Source: Bradyrhizobium murdochi
Lineage (GTDB): Bacteria > Pseudomonadota > Alphaproteobacteria > Rhizobiales > Xanthobacteraceae
DNA: 64,000 nucleotides
Assembly (NCBI RefSeq): GCF_000472965.1
Contig: NZ_KI421483.1
Location: 210,702-274,701 of the forward strand
Direction of reading: 5' to 3'
Below, piece by piece: positions 15,742-23,986 of this stretch (positions within the stretch are counted from its first letter, which is position 1; every line of letters starts with the position of its first letter). A model generated the notes under the pieces. It was given only the letters and a program-made list of their open reading frames with translations. It ran no database searches and had not been told where the DNA came from. Made by a program: the position numbers and the translations under genes.

Positions 15742-16399
15742 GATTTGCCTGCCGATCGTAGCCATCCTGCTCGCCGGCGCCGCAGGCCTCGCCGGCGCGG
15801 CCGAACCCGGCTCGTTCGGTTACGGCAGCGTGGCCACGCCGGCGCAGATCGCCGGATGGGACATCGACGTGCGCGGCGAGGACGGAACGGGCCTGCCGCC
15901 CGGCAAGGGCACCGTCGACCGGGGCGCGGAGGTTTATGCCGAACAATGCGCGGCGTGCCATGGAACCTTCGGCGAAGGCGAGGGCCGGTTTCCGAAGCTG
16001 GTGGGCGGCATCGGATCGCTCCGGGACGAGCGCCCGGAGCCGACGGTCGGCAGCTACTGGCCGTTCGCCCCGACCCTGTGGGACTATATTAACCGCGCCA
16101 TGCCGATGCAGGCGCCGCACACATTGTCAGCGGATGACGTTTATGCTTTGACCGCCTATATTCTGAACCTTAACGATCTCGTTCCCCATGAATTCGTTGC
16201 CGATCGCAACAGTTTGCCGAAAGTCAAAATGCGCAATCGCGACAATTTCATCTGGACCGATCCGCGCCCCGATACGATGACAAAACCCTGCATGAACGAT
16301 TGCGTCAACGCCGCCGATGTCAGGATATCGTCGACGGCCGAGGGCAGGAATCTGACGCCGCGCACGACCGGGCCACTCGATACGATGCAACAGAAGTAG
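15725..16399 (+). CDS. soxD: c-type cytochrome SoxD (partner of SoxC)
   Basis: The 224-residue protein has a signal peptide (residues 1-25) and one haem motif CAACH (Cys75, Cys78, His79), with a Met ligand probably in AMPMQAP. It takes electrons from SoxC. The Paracoccus SoxD carries two haem domains; this one carries only one, as in shorter SoxD proteins. The ATG overlaps the soxC end by 17 nt, implying translational coupling. The C-terminal stretch has two more cysteines (KPCMNDC) of unknown role. Confidence 0.9.
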   Translation: MYSSRKICLPIVAILLAGAAGLAGAAEPGSFGYGSVATPAQIAGWDIDVRGEDGTGLPPGKGTVDRGAEVYAEQCAACHGTFGEGEGRFPKLVGGIGSLRDERPEPTVGSYWPFAPTLWDYINRAMPMQAPHTLSADDVYALTAYILNLNDLVPHEFVADRNSLPKVKMRNRDNFIWTDPRPDTMTKPCMNDCVNAADVRISSTAEGRNLTPRTTGPLDTMQQK

Positions 16400-16416
16400 A
16401 AATTACGGAAACGCCT

Positions 16417-16779
16417 GTGACCGATCATTTCCCGACGAAATCCGCAAAGCTTCCGGCGTTGGCGCTGCTCGTCGCTCTGGCGTCCGCGGGCGCCGCGCAG
16501 GCGCAGTCCGCGGTGGATGAAGGCCGCAAGCTGGCCTTCGACCGCAGCAAGGGCAATTGCCTGACCTGTCATGTCATCAAGGGCGGCAACCTTCCCGGCA
16601 CGATCGGTCCCGAACTGGTCGACATCAAGAGCAAATACCCCAATCGCGAGGATCTCGTCGCCATCCTCAACGACGAGACCCTGCGCAATCCGCTCACCGT
16701 GATGCCGCCCTTCGGACGGAACCGGCTTCTGACCGAGAAAGAAATCGAGGCGGTGGTGGATTTCCTGCAGACGTTGTGA
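16417..16779 (+). CDS. soxX: SoxX, monohaem cytochrome c of the SoxXA complex
   Basis: The 120-residue protein begins at GTG, with ACGGAAA upstream, and has a signal peptide ending AAQAQ. It has a single haem motif CLTCH (Cys48, Cys51, His52) and a distal Met in NPLTVMPPFG. SoxX with SoxA couples thiosulfate oxidatively to the SoxY cysteine. It lies 17 nt after soxD. The C-terminal TEKEIEAVVDFLQTL helix is typical of SoxX. Confidence 0.92.
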   Translation: MTDHFPTKSAKLPALALLVALASAGAAQAQSAVDEGRKLAFDRSKGNCLTCHVIKGGNLPGTIGPELVDIKSKYPNREDLVAILNDETLRNPLTVMPPFGRNRLLTEKEIEAVVDFLQTL

Positions 16780-16821
16780 CGCAAGTTTGAGACGTGCTGA
16801 CGCACGCTTAGGAGATTTTCG

Positions 16822-17316
16822 ATGAATACGACTGACGTCAGATTTTCGGCCACCCGCCGCCTGATCCTGCAAGGGGCAGGCGCGGTCGCGCTGGTTGGCC
16901 TCGGCAACCTTCCGTTTGGCCTTACTCCGGCGCTGGCCGCGGCCAACGACAAATATCCGGAAGAGGCATTCAAGCAGAAGAGCGACGCCGACGTCATCAA
17001 GACGCTCTACGGCAAGACCGCCGAGCCCTCGGACAAGGTGAAGATGGATGCGCCTGAGATCGCCGAGAACGGCGCCGTGGTGCCGATCTCGGTCTCCACA
17101 ACGCTTGCCGACGTAACCTCGATCGCGTTCCTCGTCAGCGAGAATCCGAACGTGCTGATTGCAAAGTACAACATTCCGGCTGGCACGCTGCCGAACGTCG
17201 CCAACCGCATCAAGATGGCCAAGACCAGCAACGTGACCGTGCTGGTGGAAGCCGGCGGCAAGCTCTACAGCGCTTCCAAGGAAGTCAAGGTCACCGTCGG
17301 CGGCTGCGGCGGTTAG
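16822..17316 (+). CDS. soxY: SoxY, sulfur carrier protein
   Basis: The 164-residue protein has a twin-arginine-like signal (ATRRLILQG) and ends in GGCGG, the flexible arm whose Cys162 carries thiosulfate and its oxidation intermediates. The body has the Ig-like SoxY fold. It travels with SoxZ, encoded next, and is probably exported with it by the Tat route. AGGAG lies 8 nt before the ATG. Confidence 0.95.
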   Translation: MNTTDVRFSATRRLILQGAGAVALVGLGNLPFGLTPALAAANDKYPEEAFKQKSDADVIKTLYGKTAEPSDKVKMDAPEIAENGAVVPISVSTTLADVTSIAFLVSENPNVLIAKYNIPAGTLPNVANRIKMAKTSNVTVLVEAGGKLYSASKEVKVTVGGCGG

Positions 17317-17336
17317 GGCATCGAGGGAGAACTCAC

Positions 17337-17648
17337 ATGGCATCCACCATTCGCGTGCGCGCTTCTTCGAACGGCGACATCACCGAGGTGCAGGCGCTGA
17401 TCCAGCACCCGATGGATTCCGGCTTCGTCAAGAACGCCAAGGGCGAGACCATTCCAGCGCACTTCATCCAGCAGCTCACCTTCGAGCATGACGGCAAGAA
17501 CGTGTTCACGGCCGACTGGGGCGGCGGCATCTCCAAGGATCCCTACGTCAAGTTCGCGTTCAAGGGCGCCAAGAAGGGTGACGAGTTGAAGATAAGCTGG
17601 GTCGACAACAAGGGCGCGACCGACACCACCACGGCGAAGATACAATGA
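17337..17648 (+). CDS. soxZ: SoxZ, partner of SoxY
   Basis: A 103-residue Ig-like protein without a signal peptide, as expected for a partner that is exported bound to SoxY. The motifs IQHPMDSGFVKNAKGETIPAHF and VKFAFKGAKKGDELKISW are typical. GAGGGAG precedes the ATG. Its stop overlaps the soxA start (ATGA). Confidence 0.95.
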   Translation: MASTIRVRASSNGDITEVQALIQHPMDSGFVKNAKGETIPAHFIQQLTFEHDGKNVFTADWGGGISKDPYVKFAFKGAKKGDELKISWVDNKGATDTTTAKIQ

Positions 17649-18511
17649 AGCTGCGATCCGCGATCTTTCTGGCATCCGCCGCGATTGCGCTGGCCGCGCT
17701 GACGCTGGCGGGCGCGCCGCTATTGGCGGCCGACGACAAGATCGATCCTGTCGCCGACGCCAAGGCGTTCCAGAAGTTCTTCAAAGACAAATTTCCCAAG
17801 GTAAAGTTCGAGGACTTCGTCAACGGTCCCTATTCGATGAACGAGGACCTTTATCGGCAATGGCAGGACAAGGAACAGTTCCCGCCCTACGAGTTCTCGC
17901 TCGAACTGGGCAAGGAGATGTTCTCCAAGCCGTTCAAGAACGGCAAGACCTATGCCGACTGCTTCCCGAACGGCGGCATCGGCATTCGCCAGAACTACCC
18001 CTACTTCGACGAGAAAGAAGGCAAGGTCATCACGCTTGAGTTGGCCTTGAACCGCTGCCGCGAGGCCAATGGCGAACCGCCGTTCTCCTATGTGAAGGAC
18101 GAAATGGCGGCGCTGACCGCCTACATGGCCTTCACTTCGCGCGGCAAGCCGATGGACATCAAGATTCCGAACGATCCGCGCGCGCTCGCGGCTTACCAGA
18201 ACGGCAAGGAATATTTCTACACGCGGCGCGGCCAGCTCAACTTCTCCTGCGCCACCTGCCACGTGCAGAGCCCGGGCGAGCGTATCCGCGCTGAGGTGCT
18301 CGCGCCCGCGCTTGGCATCGTCAACGCAATGCCGATCTACCGCTCGGAATGGAGCGGCATGGGCACCACCAGCCGGCGCTTCACCACCTGCAACAGCCAG
18401 ATCCGCGCAGTGCCGCTCAACCCGCAGGACGACGAATATCGCAACGTCGAATATTACCTTTCCTATGTCAGTAACGGACTGCCGATTTCAGGTCCGGGAG
18501 CGCGGCCATGA
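17645..18511 (+). CDS. soxA: SoxA, cytochrome c of the SoxXA complex
   Basis: A 288-residue protein with signal peptide (1-29), a degenerate N-terminal cytochrome domain that has lost its haem (Cys106 and Cys138 remain as a likely disulfide), and one haem motif CATCH (Cys202, Cys205, His206). Cys249 in FTTCNSQ is the haem-ligating cysteine that is persulfidated in SoxA. This is the monohaem type of SoxA. The start overlaps soxZ and the end overlaps the next gene, each by 4 nt. Confidence 0.93.
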   Translation: MKLRSAIFLASAAIALAALTLAGAPLLAADDKIDPVADAKAFQKFFKDKFPKVKFEDFVNGPYSMNEDLYRQWQDKEQFPPYEFSLELGKEMFSKPFKNGKTYADCFPNGGIGIRQNYPYFDEKEGKVITLELALNRCREANGEPPFSYVKDEMAALTAYMAFTSRGKPMDIKIPNDPRALAAYQNGKEYFYTRRGQLNFSCATCHVQSPGERIRAEVLAPALGIVNAMPIYRSEWSGMGTTSRRFTTCNSQIRAVPLNPQDDEYRNVEYYLSYVSNGLPISGPGARP

Positions 18512-18825
18512 GGAACCTGATGCAGAAATCCGCATTAGTTCTGGCGCTATTTGCTGCGGACGCTGCGCCCGCGCTCGCCGCGGGCTCCGAGGACGAATTC
18601 AAGGCGGCCTACGCCGCGGCTGAAGCCGCCAACAAGGAGGCCGGCAAGCTACGCAACCAATGGACCACCACGGCGAACACGCTGGCGGCGGCGAAGAAGG
18701 CGGCGGATGCGGGCGATTTCGACAAGGCCACCGCGTCGGCCAAGGAAGCGGAGGCGCTGGCCAAGGCTTCGATCTTCCAGGCCACCAGCGAGAAGACGCG
18801 CTGGAAGGATCTGGAAATACGCTGA
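18508..18825 (+). CDS. soxK: SoxXA-binding protein (SoxK-like)
   Basis: The 105-residue protein has a signal peptide (1-25) and a helical body rich in Ala and Lys: AEAANKEAGKLRNQWTTTAN, then AAKKAADAGDFDKATASAKE, then FQATSEKTRW. This matches the pattern of SoxXA-binding proteins (SAXB/SoxK) of green and purple sulfur bacteria, which hold SoxX and SoxA together and raise activity. Its place between soxA and soxB, with a 4-nt overlap with soxA, supports this. The call rests on pattern recognition of a short low-complexity protein. Confidence 0.68.
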   Translation: MRNLMQKSALVLALFAADAAPALAAGSEDEFKAAYAAAEAANKEAGKLRNQWTTTANTLAAAKKAADAGDFDKATASAKEAEALAKASIFQATSEKTRWKDLEIR

Positions 18826-18851
18826 CACCGTTACGACGCGCGGAGACCCGC

Positions 18852-20600
18852 ATGACCATCCGCCGCCGCGATTTTCTGACGCTAGCGGGCGCTGCCACCC
18901 TGTCCGGCAGCCTGCCACGGTTGGCGCGCGGCGCCGACAATGGGGGCGTTTACGATCTCGAGCGCTTCGGCAATGCACGTATCCTGCACATCACGGATAC
19001 GCACGCGCAGCTTCGGCCGGTGTTCTTCCGCGAGCCGAGCGTCAATCTCGGCGTTGGACCGATGCAGGGCAACCCGCCGCATCTAGTCGGGCACGCCTTT
19101 CTCGATCGTTTCGGTATCCGCCCGGACAGCGCCGATGCCTATGCCTTCACCTACGTCGAGTTCGAGAAGGGCGCCGGCCGGTTCGGCAAGCTCGGCGGCT
19201 TCGCGCATCTGAAGACGTTGATTGATCGCATGCGAAGCGAAGCCGGCTCCGGCCGCTCGCTGCTGCTCGACGGCGGCGATCTCTGGCAGGGCACCGGTCT
19301 TGCCAATACCATGCGTGGCGTCGACATGGTGGAGGCCGCCAACCTGCTCGGCATCGAGGCGATGACCGGCCATTGGGAATTCACCTATGGCGAGAAGGCG
19401 CTGCGCGCCAACCTCGAACGCTTCAAAGGCGAGTTCCTGGCGCAGAACGTCTATCTCACTGAAGAAGCCGCCTTCAATGACGCCAAGGCGTTCGATCCGG
19501 CCTCGGGCCGCGTGTTCAAGCCGTCCGTCATCAAGGAAATCGGTGGCTATCGCGTTGCCGTGATCGGACAGGCGTTCCCCTACGTGCCGATCGCGCATCC
19601 GAAGCGCTTTACGCCGGACTGGAAGTTCGGCATCCGCGACGAGGAGCTGCAGAAACTCGTCGATACGCATCGTGGCACCGACAAGGTCGACGCCGTCATT
19701 CTGCTCTCGCACAACGGCATGGATGTCGATCTCAAGCTCGCCAGCCGCGTCACCGGCATCGACGTCATCCTTGGCGGCCACACCCATGACGCCGTGCCGC
19801 AACCGATTGCCGTCACCAACGCACGCGGCACCACGCTGGTCACCAATGCCGGCTCGAACGGCAAGTTTCTGGGCGTGCTCGATCTCGATATCGGCAAGGG
19901 CAAGGTCAAGGATGTCCGCTATCGGCTGCTGCCGGTGTTCTCGGAACTGCTAAAGCCCGATCCGGCGATGCAGGCGCTGATCGATGAGATCCGCGAGCCG
20001 CAGGCTGTTGCGCTCAGCGAGAAGGTCGGTGTAGCCGACCGTCTGCTCTATCGCCGCGGCAATTTCAGCGGCAGCATGGACCAACTCATTTGCGACGCGC
20101 TGCTCGGCGAATTGAACGCGGAGATCGCGCTGTCGCCGGGTTTTCGCTGGGGCACCACGGCGCTGGCCGGCCAGCCGCTGACGATGGAGGACGTGATGGC
20201 GCAGACCGCCGTCACCTATCCGGAGACCTACGTCCAGACCATGACCGGCGGCCAGATCAAGGACGTGCTGGAAGACATCTGCGACAATCTCTTCAACACC
20301 GACCCCTATTACCAGCAGGGCGGCGACATGGTCCGCGTCGGCGGGCTCGCCTACACCTGCACGCCGGCCGAAACCGTGGGAAGACGGATTTCCGAACTCA
20401 AGCTCGACAACGGCCGCGCGCTGGAAGCCGACAAGCACTATAGGGTGGCGGGCTGGGCTTCCGTCAACGAGCAGACCGGCGCGCCGGTCTGGGATATCGT
20501 CGCAAGGCATCTGAGGTCGGGCAAACCGCCCAACCGCTCGCCGCCGGGCGTGACACTGAAAGGCGTTGAAGGCAATCCTGGCATTGCGGGACAGGCATGA
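18852..20600 (+). CDS. soxB: SoxB, thiosulfohydrolase
   Basis: The 582-residue protein has a twin-arginine signal (RRRDFLTLAG) and a 5'-nucleotidase-type dimanganese domain with ITDTHAQLRP, LDGGDLWQGTGL, GHWEFTYG, LSHNGMDVD and GGHTHDAVP motifs, then a C-terminal domain. SoxB hydrolyses the sulfonate from SoxY-bound thiosulfate, giving sulfate. GGAG lies upstream of the ATG. GHWEFTYG in place of the GNHEFD of nucleotidases is characteristic of SoxB. Confidence 0.95.
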   Translation: MTIRRRDFLTLAGAATLSGSLPRLARGADNGGVYDLERFGNARILHITDTHAQLRPVFFREPSVNLGVGPMQGNPPHLVGHAFLDRFGIRPDSADAYAFTYVEFEKGAGRFGKLGGFAHLKTLIDRMRSEAGSGRSLLLDGGDLWQGTGLANTMRGVDMVEAANLLGIEAMTGHWEFTYGEKALRANLERFKGEFLAQNVYLTEEAAFNDAKAFDPASGRVFKPSVIKEIGGYRVAVIGQAFPYVPIAHPKRFTPDWKFGIRDEELQKLVDTHRGTDKVDAVILLSHNGMDVDLKLASRVTGIDVILGGHTHDAVPQPIAVTNARGTTLVTNAGSNGKFLGVLDLDIGKGKVKDVRYRLLPVFSELLKPDPAMQALIDEIREPQAVALSEKVGVADRLLYRRGNFSGSMDQLICDALLGELNAEIALSPGFRWGTTALAGQPLTMEDVMAQTAVTYPETYVQTMTGGQIKDVLEDICDNLFNTDPYYQQGGDMVRVGGLAYTCTPAETVGRRISELKLDNGRALEADKHYRVAGWASVNEQTGAPVWDIVARHLRSGKPPNRSPPGVTLKGVEGNPGIAGQA

Positions 20601-21058
20601 TGGGCTTTTCGACCATGCTTCGCGCAACCGCCGTGGCGCTTCTGATCATAGCCGCCGCGCCACATACCCGCGCCCAGCAGGCACCGCTGCAGGACAAGCC
20701 GTTCGCCGAACACAAGATCGTGCTGCAGCTCTCCGACAACGATCCGCGCAAGCAGGGCCTCGTGCTCAGCGTCGCCAGCAACCTGATGAAGCATTACGAC
20801 CCCGACAAGGTGGCGATCGAGGTCGTCGCGTTCGGCCCCGGCATCGACCTGCTGCGCCCGGAAAATCCCAACCGCAAGATGGTCGAGAGCCTGGTCGCGC
20901 AAGGTGCGCGTTTCGACGTCTGCCTCAACACCGTCGATACGCTCGAACGCGAGGCCGGCAAACGGCCGGAATTCATCGCCGCGGCAACGCCGGTGCAGGT
21001 CGGCGTCGCGCAGATCCTGTTTCTGACGGGGAACGGGTATACGTTGGTGCGGCCGTGA
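20597..21058 (+). CDS. Exported DsrE/DsrF-like family protein
   Basis: A 153-residue protein with a signal peptide ending HTRAQ and a DsrE-like fold: KIVLQLSDNDPRKQGLVLSV at the start of the domain, then VAIEVVAFGPGIDLL, then a single Cys in ARFDVCLNTVDTLE at the position of the DsrE-family reactive cysteine. DsrE-like proteins relay sulfur through that Cys; most are cytoplasmic, so the signal peptide is notable. The start overlaps soxB by 4 nt, placing it last in the sox operon. It may carry sulfur between SoxYZ and another acceptor, which is inference. Confidence 0.8.
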   Translation: MMGFSTMLRATAVALLIIAAAPHTRAQQAPLQDKPFAEHKIVLQLSDNDPRKQGLVLSVASNLMKHYDPDKVAIEVVAFGPGIDLLRPENPNRKMVESLVAQGARFDVCLNTVDTLEREAGKRPEFIAAATPVQVGVAQILFLTGNGYTLVRP

Positions 21059-21060
21059 AT

Positions 21061-21085
21061 TCATTGCGAGCGCTCCTCGCAATGA
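21061..21085. repeat. Minimal hairpin of repeat family D after the sox operon
   Basis: TCATTGCGAG (21061-21070) and CTCGCAATGA (21076-21085) are perfect 10-nt arms around a 5-nt loop, 2 nt after the last sox-operon stop. No T-run follows, so it is not a typical intrinsic terminator. The arms equal the outer arms of the longer repeat at 2448-2532. Confidence 0.75.
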
Positions 21086-21207
21086 CGGGGAGAGAGTCGT
21101 CCTAATTTCATCGCGCCCTCAGGCGTGGTAGAGTGATGGAATTGCAGGAGCAGGGCTGGAGCTACGTCGGGCCCTGACCCAACCTGAGTTAACGCGGACG
21201 TGTAGCC

Positions 21208-22251
21208 ATGATCTTTCGTCAACTCTTCGACAGCGTATCCGGCACCTACAGTTATCTGCTGGCGAGCCGCGCCGGCGGCGAGGCGTTGATCCTCGATCCC
21301 GTGCTGGAAAAGGCCGATCGCTACTGCCAGCTTCTGCGCGAGCTGGATTTACGGCTGGTGAAGGCAGTCGACACCCATCTGCACGCCGACCACGTCACCG
21401 GCCTCGGCGAACTGCGCGACCGCACCCAGTGCATCACAATCATGGGCGAGCAGAGCAAGGCCGACGTGGTGTCGATGCGGGTGTCCGAGGGCGACAAGGT
21501 GACGATCGAGGGGCTCAGCCTGGATGTCATGTACACGCCCGGCCACACTGATGATTCCTATAGCTATTTGATGGGCGACCGCGTCTTCACTGGCGACACG
21601 CTGTTGATCCGCGGCACCGGGCGAACCGATTTCCAGAACGGCTCTTCGCGCGCACAATATGAATCGATCTTCAACCGGCTTCTGAAACTGCCGGACGAGA
21701 CGCTGGTATTCCCCGCCCATGACTACAAGGGCGACACGGTTTCCACCATCGGCGAGGAGCGCCGCTATAATCCGCGGCTGCAGGTACGCAGCGTCGACGA
21801 ATATATCGAGCTGATGGCGAACCTGAAGCTGCCGAATCCCAAGATGATGGACGTCGCGGTGCCCGCCAACATGCATGTCGGCCTGCACCAGGAGGAGCTT
21901 GCCAAGCAGGGGCTCGCGCTCTGTGCCCGCGATGCGATTGCGAGCCTTGGCCGGCCCGACATCCTGCTGGTGGACTTGCGCGAGACCAGCGAGCGCGCCA
22001 AACATGGCACCATCTCGGGCGCGCTGCATGCGCCCTACCCCGGCATCGCCGAGAGCCTCAAGCCCGGCGGCATGCTGCGCGAAGTCGCCGCCGCCACCGG
22101 CCGCCGGGTCGTGTTCTTCTGCGCCTTCGGCGAGCGCTCGGCGATGGCGGTGACCGCGGCAAAAAACGCGGGGCTCGCCAACACCGCCCATATCGAAGGC
22201 GGGCTGGACGCGTGGAAGAAGATCGGCGGGCCGGTGGTGCACGAGTCGTAG
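21208..22251 (+). CDS. Persulfide dioxygenase-rhodanese fusion
   Basis: The 347-residue protein has an ETHE1-type metallo-beta-lactamase domain (residues 1-235) with THLHADH (His57, His59, Asp61, His62), His113 in TPGHTDD, Asp130 in FTGDTLL and His171 in FPAHDYKG; His57, His113 and Asp130 would bind the single iron. A rhodanese domain follows (about 245-345) with the active loop CAFGERS (Cys305). Known fusions of this type oxidise glutathione persulfide to sulfite and exchange sulfur with thiosulfate in the cytoplasm. It lies 150 nt after the sox operon on the same strand. Confidence 0.9.
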   Translation: MIFRQLFDSVSGTYSYLLASRAGGEALILDPVLEKADRYCQLLRELDLRLVKAVDTHLHADHVTGLGELRDRTQCITIMGEQSKADVVSMRVSEGDKVTIEGLSLDVMYTPGHTDDSYSYLMGDRVFTGDTLLIRGTGRTDFQNGSSRAQYESIFNRLLKLPDETLVFPAHDYKGDTVSTIGEERRYNPRLQVRSVDEYIELMANLKLPNPKMMDVAVPANMHVGLHQEELAKQGLALCARDAIASLGRPDILLVDLRETSERAKHGTISGALHAPYPGIAESLKPGGMLREVAAATGRRVVFFCAFGERSAMAVTAAKNAGLANTAHIEGGLDAWKKIGGPVVHES

Positions 22252-22264
22252 CTCGTAGCGGCCC

Positions 22265-22355
22265 GTAGGGTGGGCAAAAACGCGCAGCGCCGTGCCCACC
22301 ATCTGTCAACGCATCGGCTCTGGATGGTGGGCACGCTTCGCTTTGCCCACCCTAC
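22265..22355. repeat. Palindromic repeat, family B copy 1
   Basis: The outer arms GTAGGGTGGGCAAA and TTTGCCCACCCTAC and the inner arms CGTGCCCACCAT and ATGGTGGGCACG nest into a long hairpin. The copy sits between two convergent genes. Further copies are at 29204 and 55637. Confidence 0.85.
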
Positions 22356-22370
22356 AAAATCGAGCAAGCC

Positions 22371-23204
22371 TCACCGCCCCACCCGCTTCAACTCGGCCGT
22401 CAGCGCATCGAGCGCATCCGCCAGCGTGACGCCGCCGCATTCCGTGAGCCGCTCCGGAATCACGATGCGTCGCTCGGGCGGGTAGAAGCGCTGCAGCGCC
22501 GGATGGACCAGAAACGCCTGGCCGTCGTCGCGCGCATAATCACCGGCTTGCGAAACCACGATGATGTCGGGCCTCACGGACACGATCGCTTCCAGTGAGG
22601 CAAATCCGCCGAATGTAAAGCCGAGATCGCCGGCGGCGCTGCTTAGCCCGACTTCGCTCAGCAGCGAACCGAGAAAGCCGTCGCTGCCCGCCACCCAGCC
22701 GCGCCGCGACAGCGGCAGCACGCGATAATGCCGTTCAGCAGCGGCACGGCGGGCGCGCGCCAGCGCGGCGTCGAGCCGCGCGATTTCGGCGGCCGCGCGA
22801 TCGGGGTGCCCGGTCATCTCGCCGACCTCGCGGATCTGCGCGCGGGCTTCTTCGAGGTTTCGCGGCACGGCGAGCTCGACAAGATGAAGGCCCTTCGCCT
22901 TCAACAGCTCCCGCGTCGAGCGCTTGTCGAACGCGCTGGCGATGACCAGGTCCGGCTTGAGCAAGAGCACGTCCTCAGCCGCGCCTGACAATACCGGATA
23001 ACGGCTGATGTCGCCCGCCTGCGATTGCCAGCCGTCGCGTGCGAAGCGGCTGAGGCCCAAAATCTGCTCGGGGTCGGCCAGCGCCAGCAGCAACTGATCG
23101 CTGCAGACATTCATCGACACCATACGCGGAGGGCTGGCCGCGAATGCTGCGCCGCCTGACATCGCCAACGCGGCGATGGCGACAAGAAAGCCGAACCGGC
23201 GCAT
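22371..23204 (-). CDS. Corrinoid/iron-complex ABC transporter substrate-binding protein (BtuF-like)
   Basis: A 277-residue periplasmic protein with signal peptide (1-22) and the two-lobed TroA/BtuF fold: RMVSMNVCSDQLLLALADPE at the start, then LLLKPDLVIASAF and a second-lobe SLEAIVSVRPDIIVVS. It binds the metal complex for the ABC importer encoded just upstream on the same strand; its start overlaps the ATPase stop (TGATG). The cobalamin riboswitch on the divergent receptor gene points to a corrinoid, though haem or siderophore cannot be excluded. It has no lipobox. Confidence 0.85.
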   Translation of the reverse strand: MRRFGFLVAIAALAMSGGAAFAASPPRMVSMNVCSDQLLLALADPEQILGLSRFARDGWQSQAGDISRYPVLSGAAEDVLLLKPDLVIASAFDKRSTRELLKAKGLHLVELAVPRNLEEARAQIREVGEMTGHPDRAAAEIARLDAALARARRAAAERHYRVLPLSRRGWVAGSDGFLGSLLSEVGLSSAAGDLGFTFGGFASLEAIVSVRPDIIVVSQAGDYARDDGQAFLVHPALQRFYPPERRIVIPERLTECGGVTLADALDALTAELKRVGR

Positions 23205-23986
23205 CAGATATCCGCCCAGGGGACGATGACTACCTCGCGCTGATACTCCGCGCGGTAGGCGCTGATCCGAAACACGTCCGCCATCACCTGCTCCGATAGC
23301 CCCTCGTCCGGCGTGCCCCACGACACTAGATTGCCTTCCTTCAGTACCAGCACATGGTCGGCAAACCGCGCAGCAAGCCCGAGATCGTGCGTCACCACGA
23401 TGACCAGCACGCCCGTGTCCGCGGTCGCGCGCAAATTCTTCATGACGTCGATCTGGTGCCGCGGATCGAGCGAGGCGGTGGGCTCGTCGGCCAGGATGAT
23501 CGGCGCCTCCACCGCCAGCGCGCGCGCCAGCGCCACGCGGCTGCGCTCGCCGCCGGACAGCTCGGTGACGCGGCGATCGCTGAACTCCATCACGTCGACC
23601 GCCTGCATCGCGCGCAGCACGGCCTCGGCGTCCTTCGGCGACAGCCGCGCCGGATCGGTTGCGCCATGCGGGTAGCGGCCGAGCGCCACGATATCGCGCG
23701 CCGGCAGCGGCCAATGCACGAGATGCCCCTGCGGCAGATAGCCGAAGCGTTTGGCGCGCTCGCGCAGCGGCAGCGAGGCCAGCGCATCGCCGCCGACCGC
23801 GATCTCGCCTTCGGAGGGGATCAGCCCGGCCAGCGCCCGCAGCAGCGTAGTCTTGCCGGCGCCGTTCGGGCCGACCAGCGCCACCAGATGTCCAGCCGAC
23901 AGCGCCAACGAAACGTCCTTCAGCACGACGCGGCCGGCGAGCCGCACGATGATCCCCCTTGCGGTCAGTAGCGCCGTTTCGCTCAT
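23204..23986 (-). CDS. ABC transporter ATP-binding protein (BtuD/FecE-like)
   Basis: The 260-residue ATPase has Walker A GPNGAGKTT, signature LSGGERSRVALARAL, Walker B IILADEPTASLD and the switch His in VVTHDLG. It matches the FecCD/BtuCD-associated ATPases of metal-complex importers. It overlaps the permease gene upstream by 4 nt and the binding-protein gene downstream, so the three form one operon. Confidence 0.9.
   Translation of the reverse strand: MSETALLTARGIIVRLAGRVVLKDVSLALSAGHLVALVGPNGAGKTTLLRALAGLIPSEGEIAVGGDALASLPLRERAKRFGYLPQGHLVHWPLPARDIVALGRYPHGATDPARLSPKDAEAVLRAMQAVDVMEFSDRRVTELSGGERSRVALARALAVEAPIILADEPTASLDPRHQIDVMKNLRATADTGVLVIVVTHDLGLAARFADHVLVLKEGNLVSWGTPDEGLSEQVMADVFRISAYRAEYQREVVIVPWADI

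Noticed and set aside
16156..17343. A 395-codon minus-strand frame across soxD, soxX and soxY
   Set aside because: It runs antisense through three recognised sox genes and has no family features.
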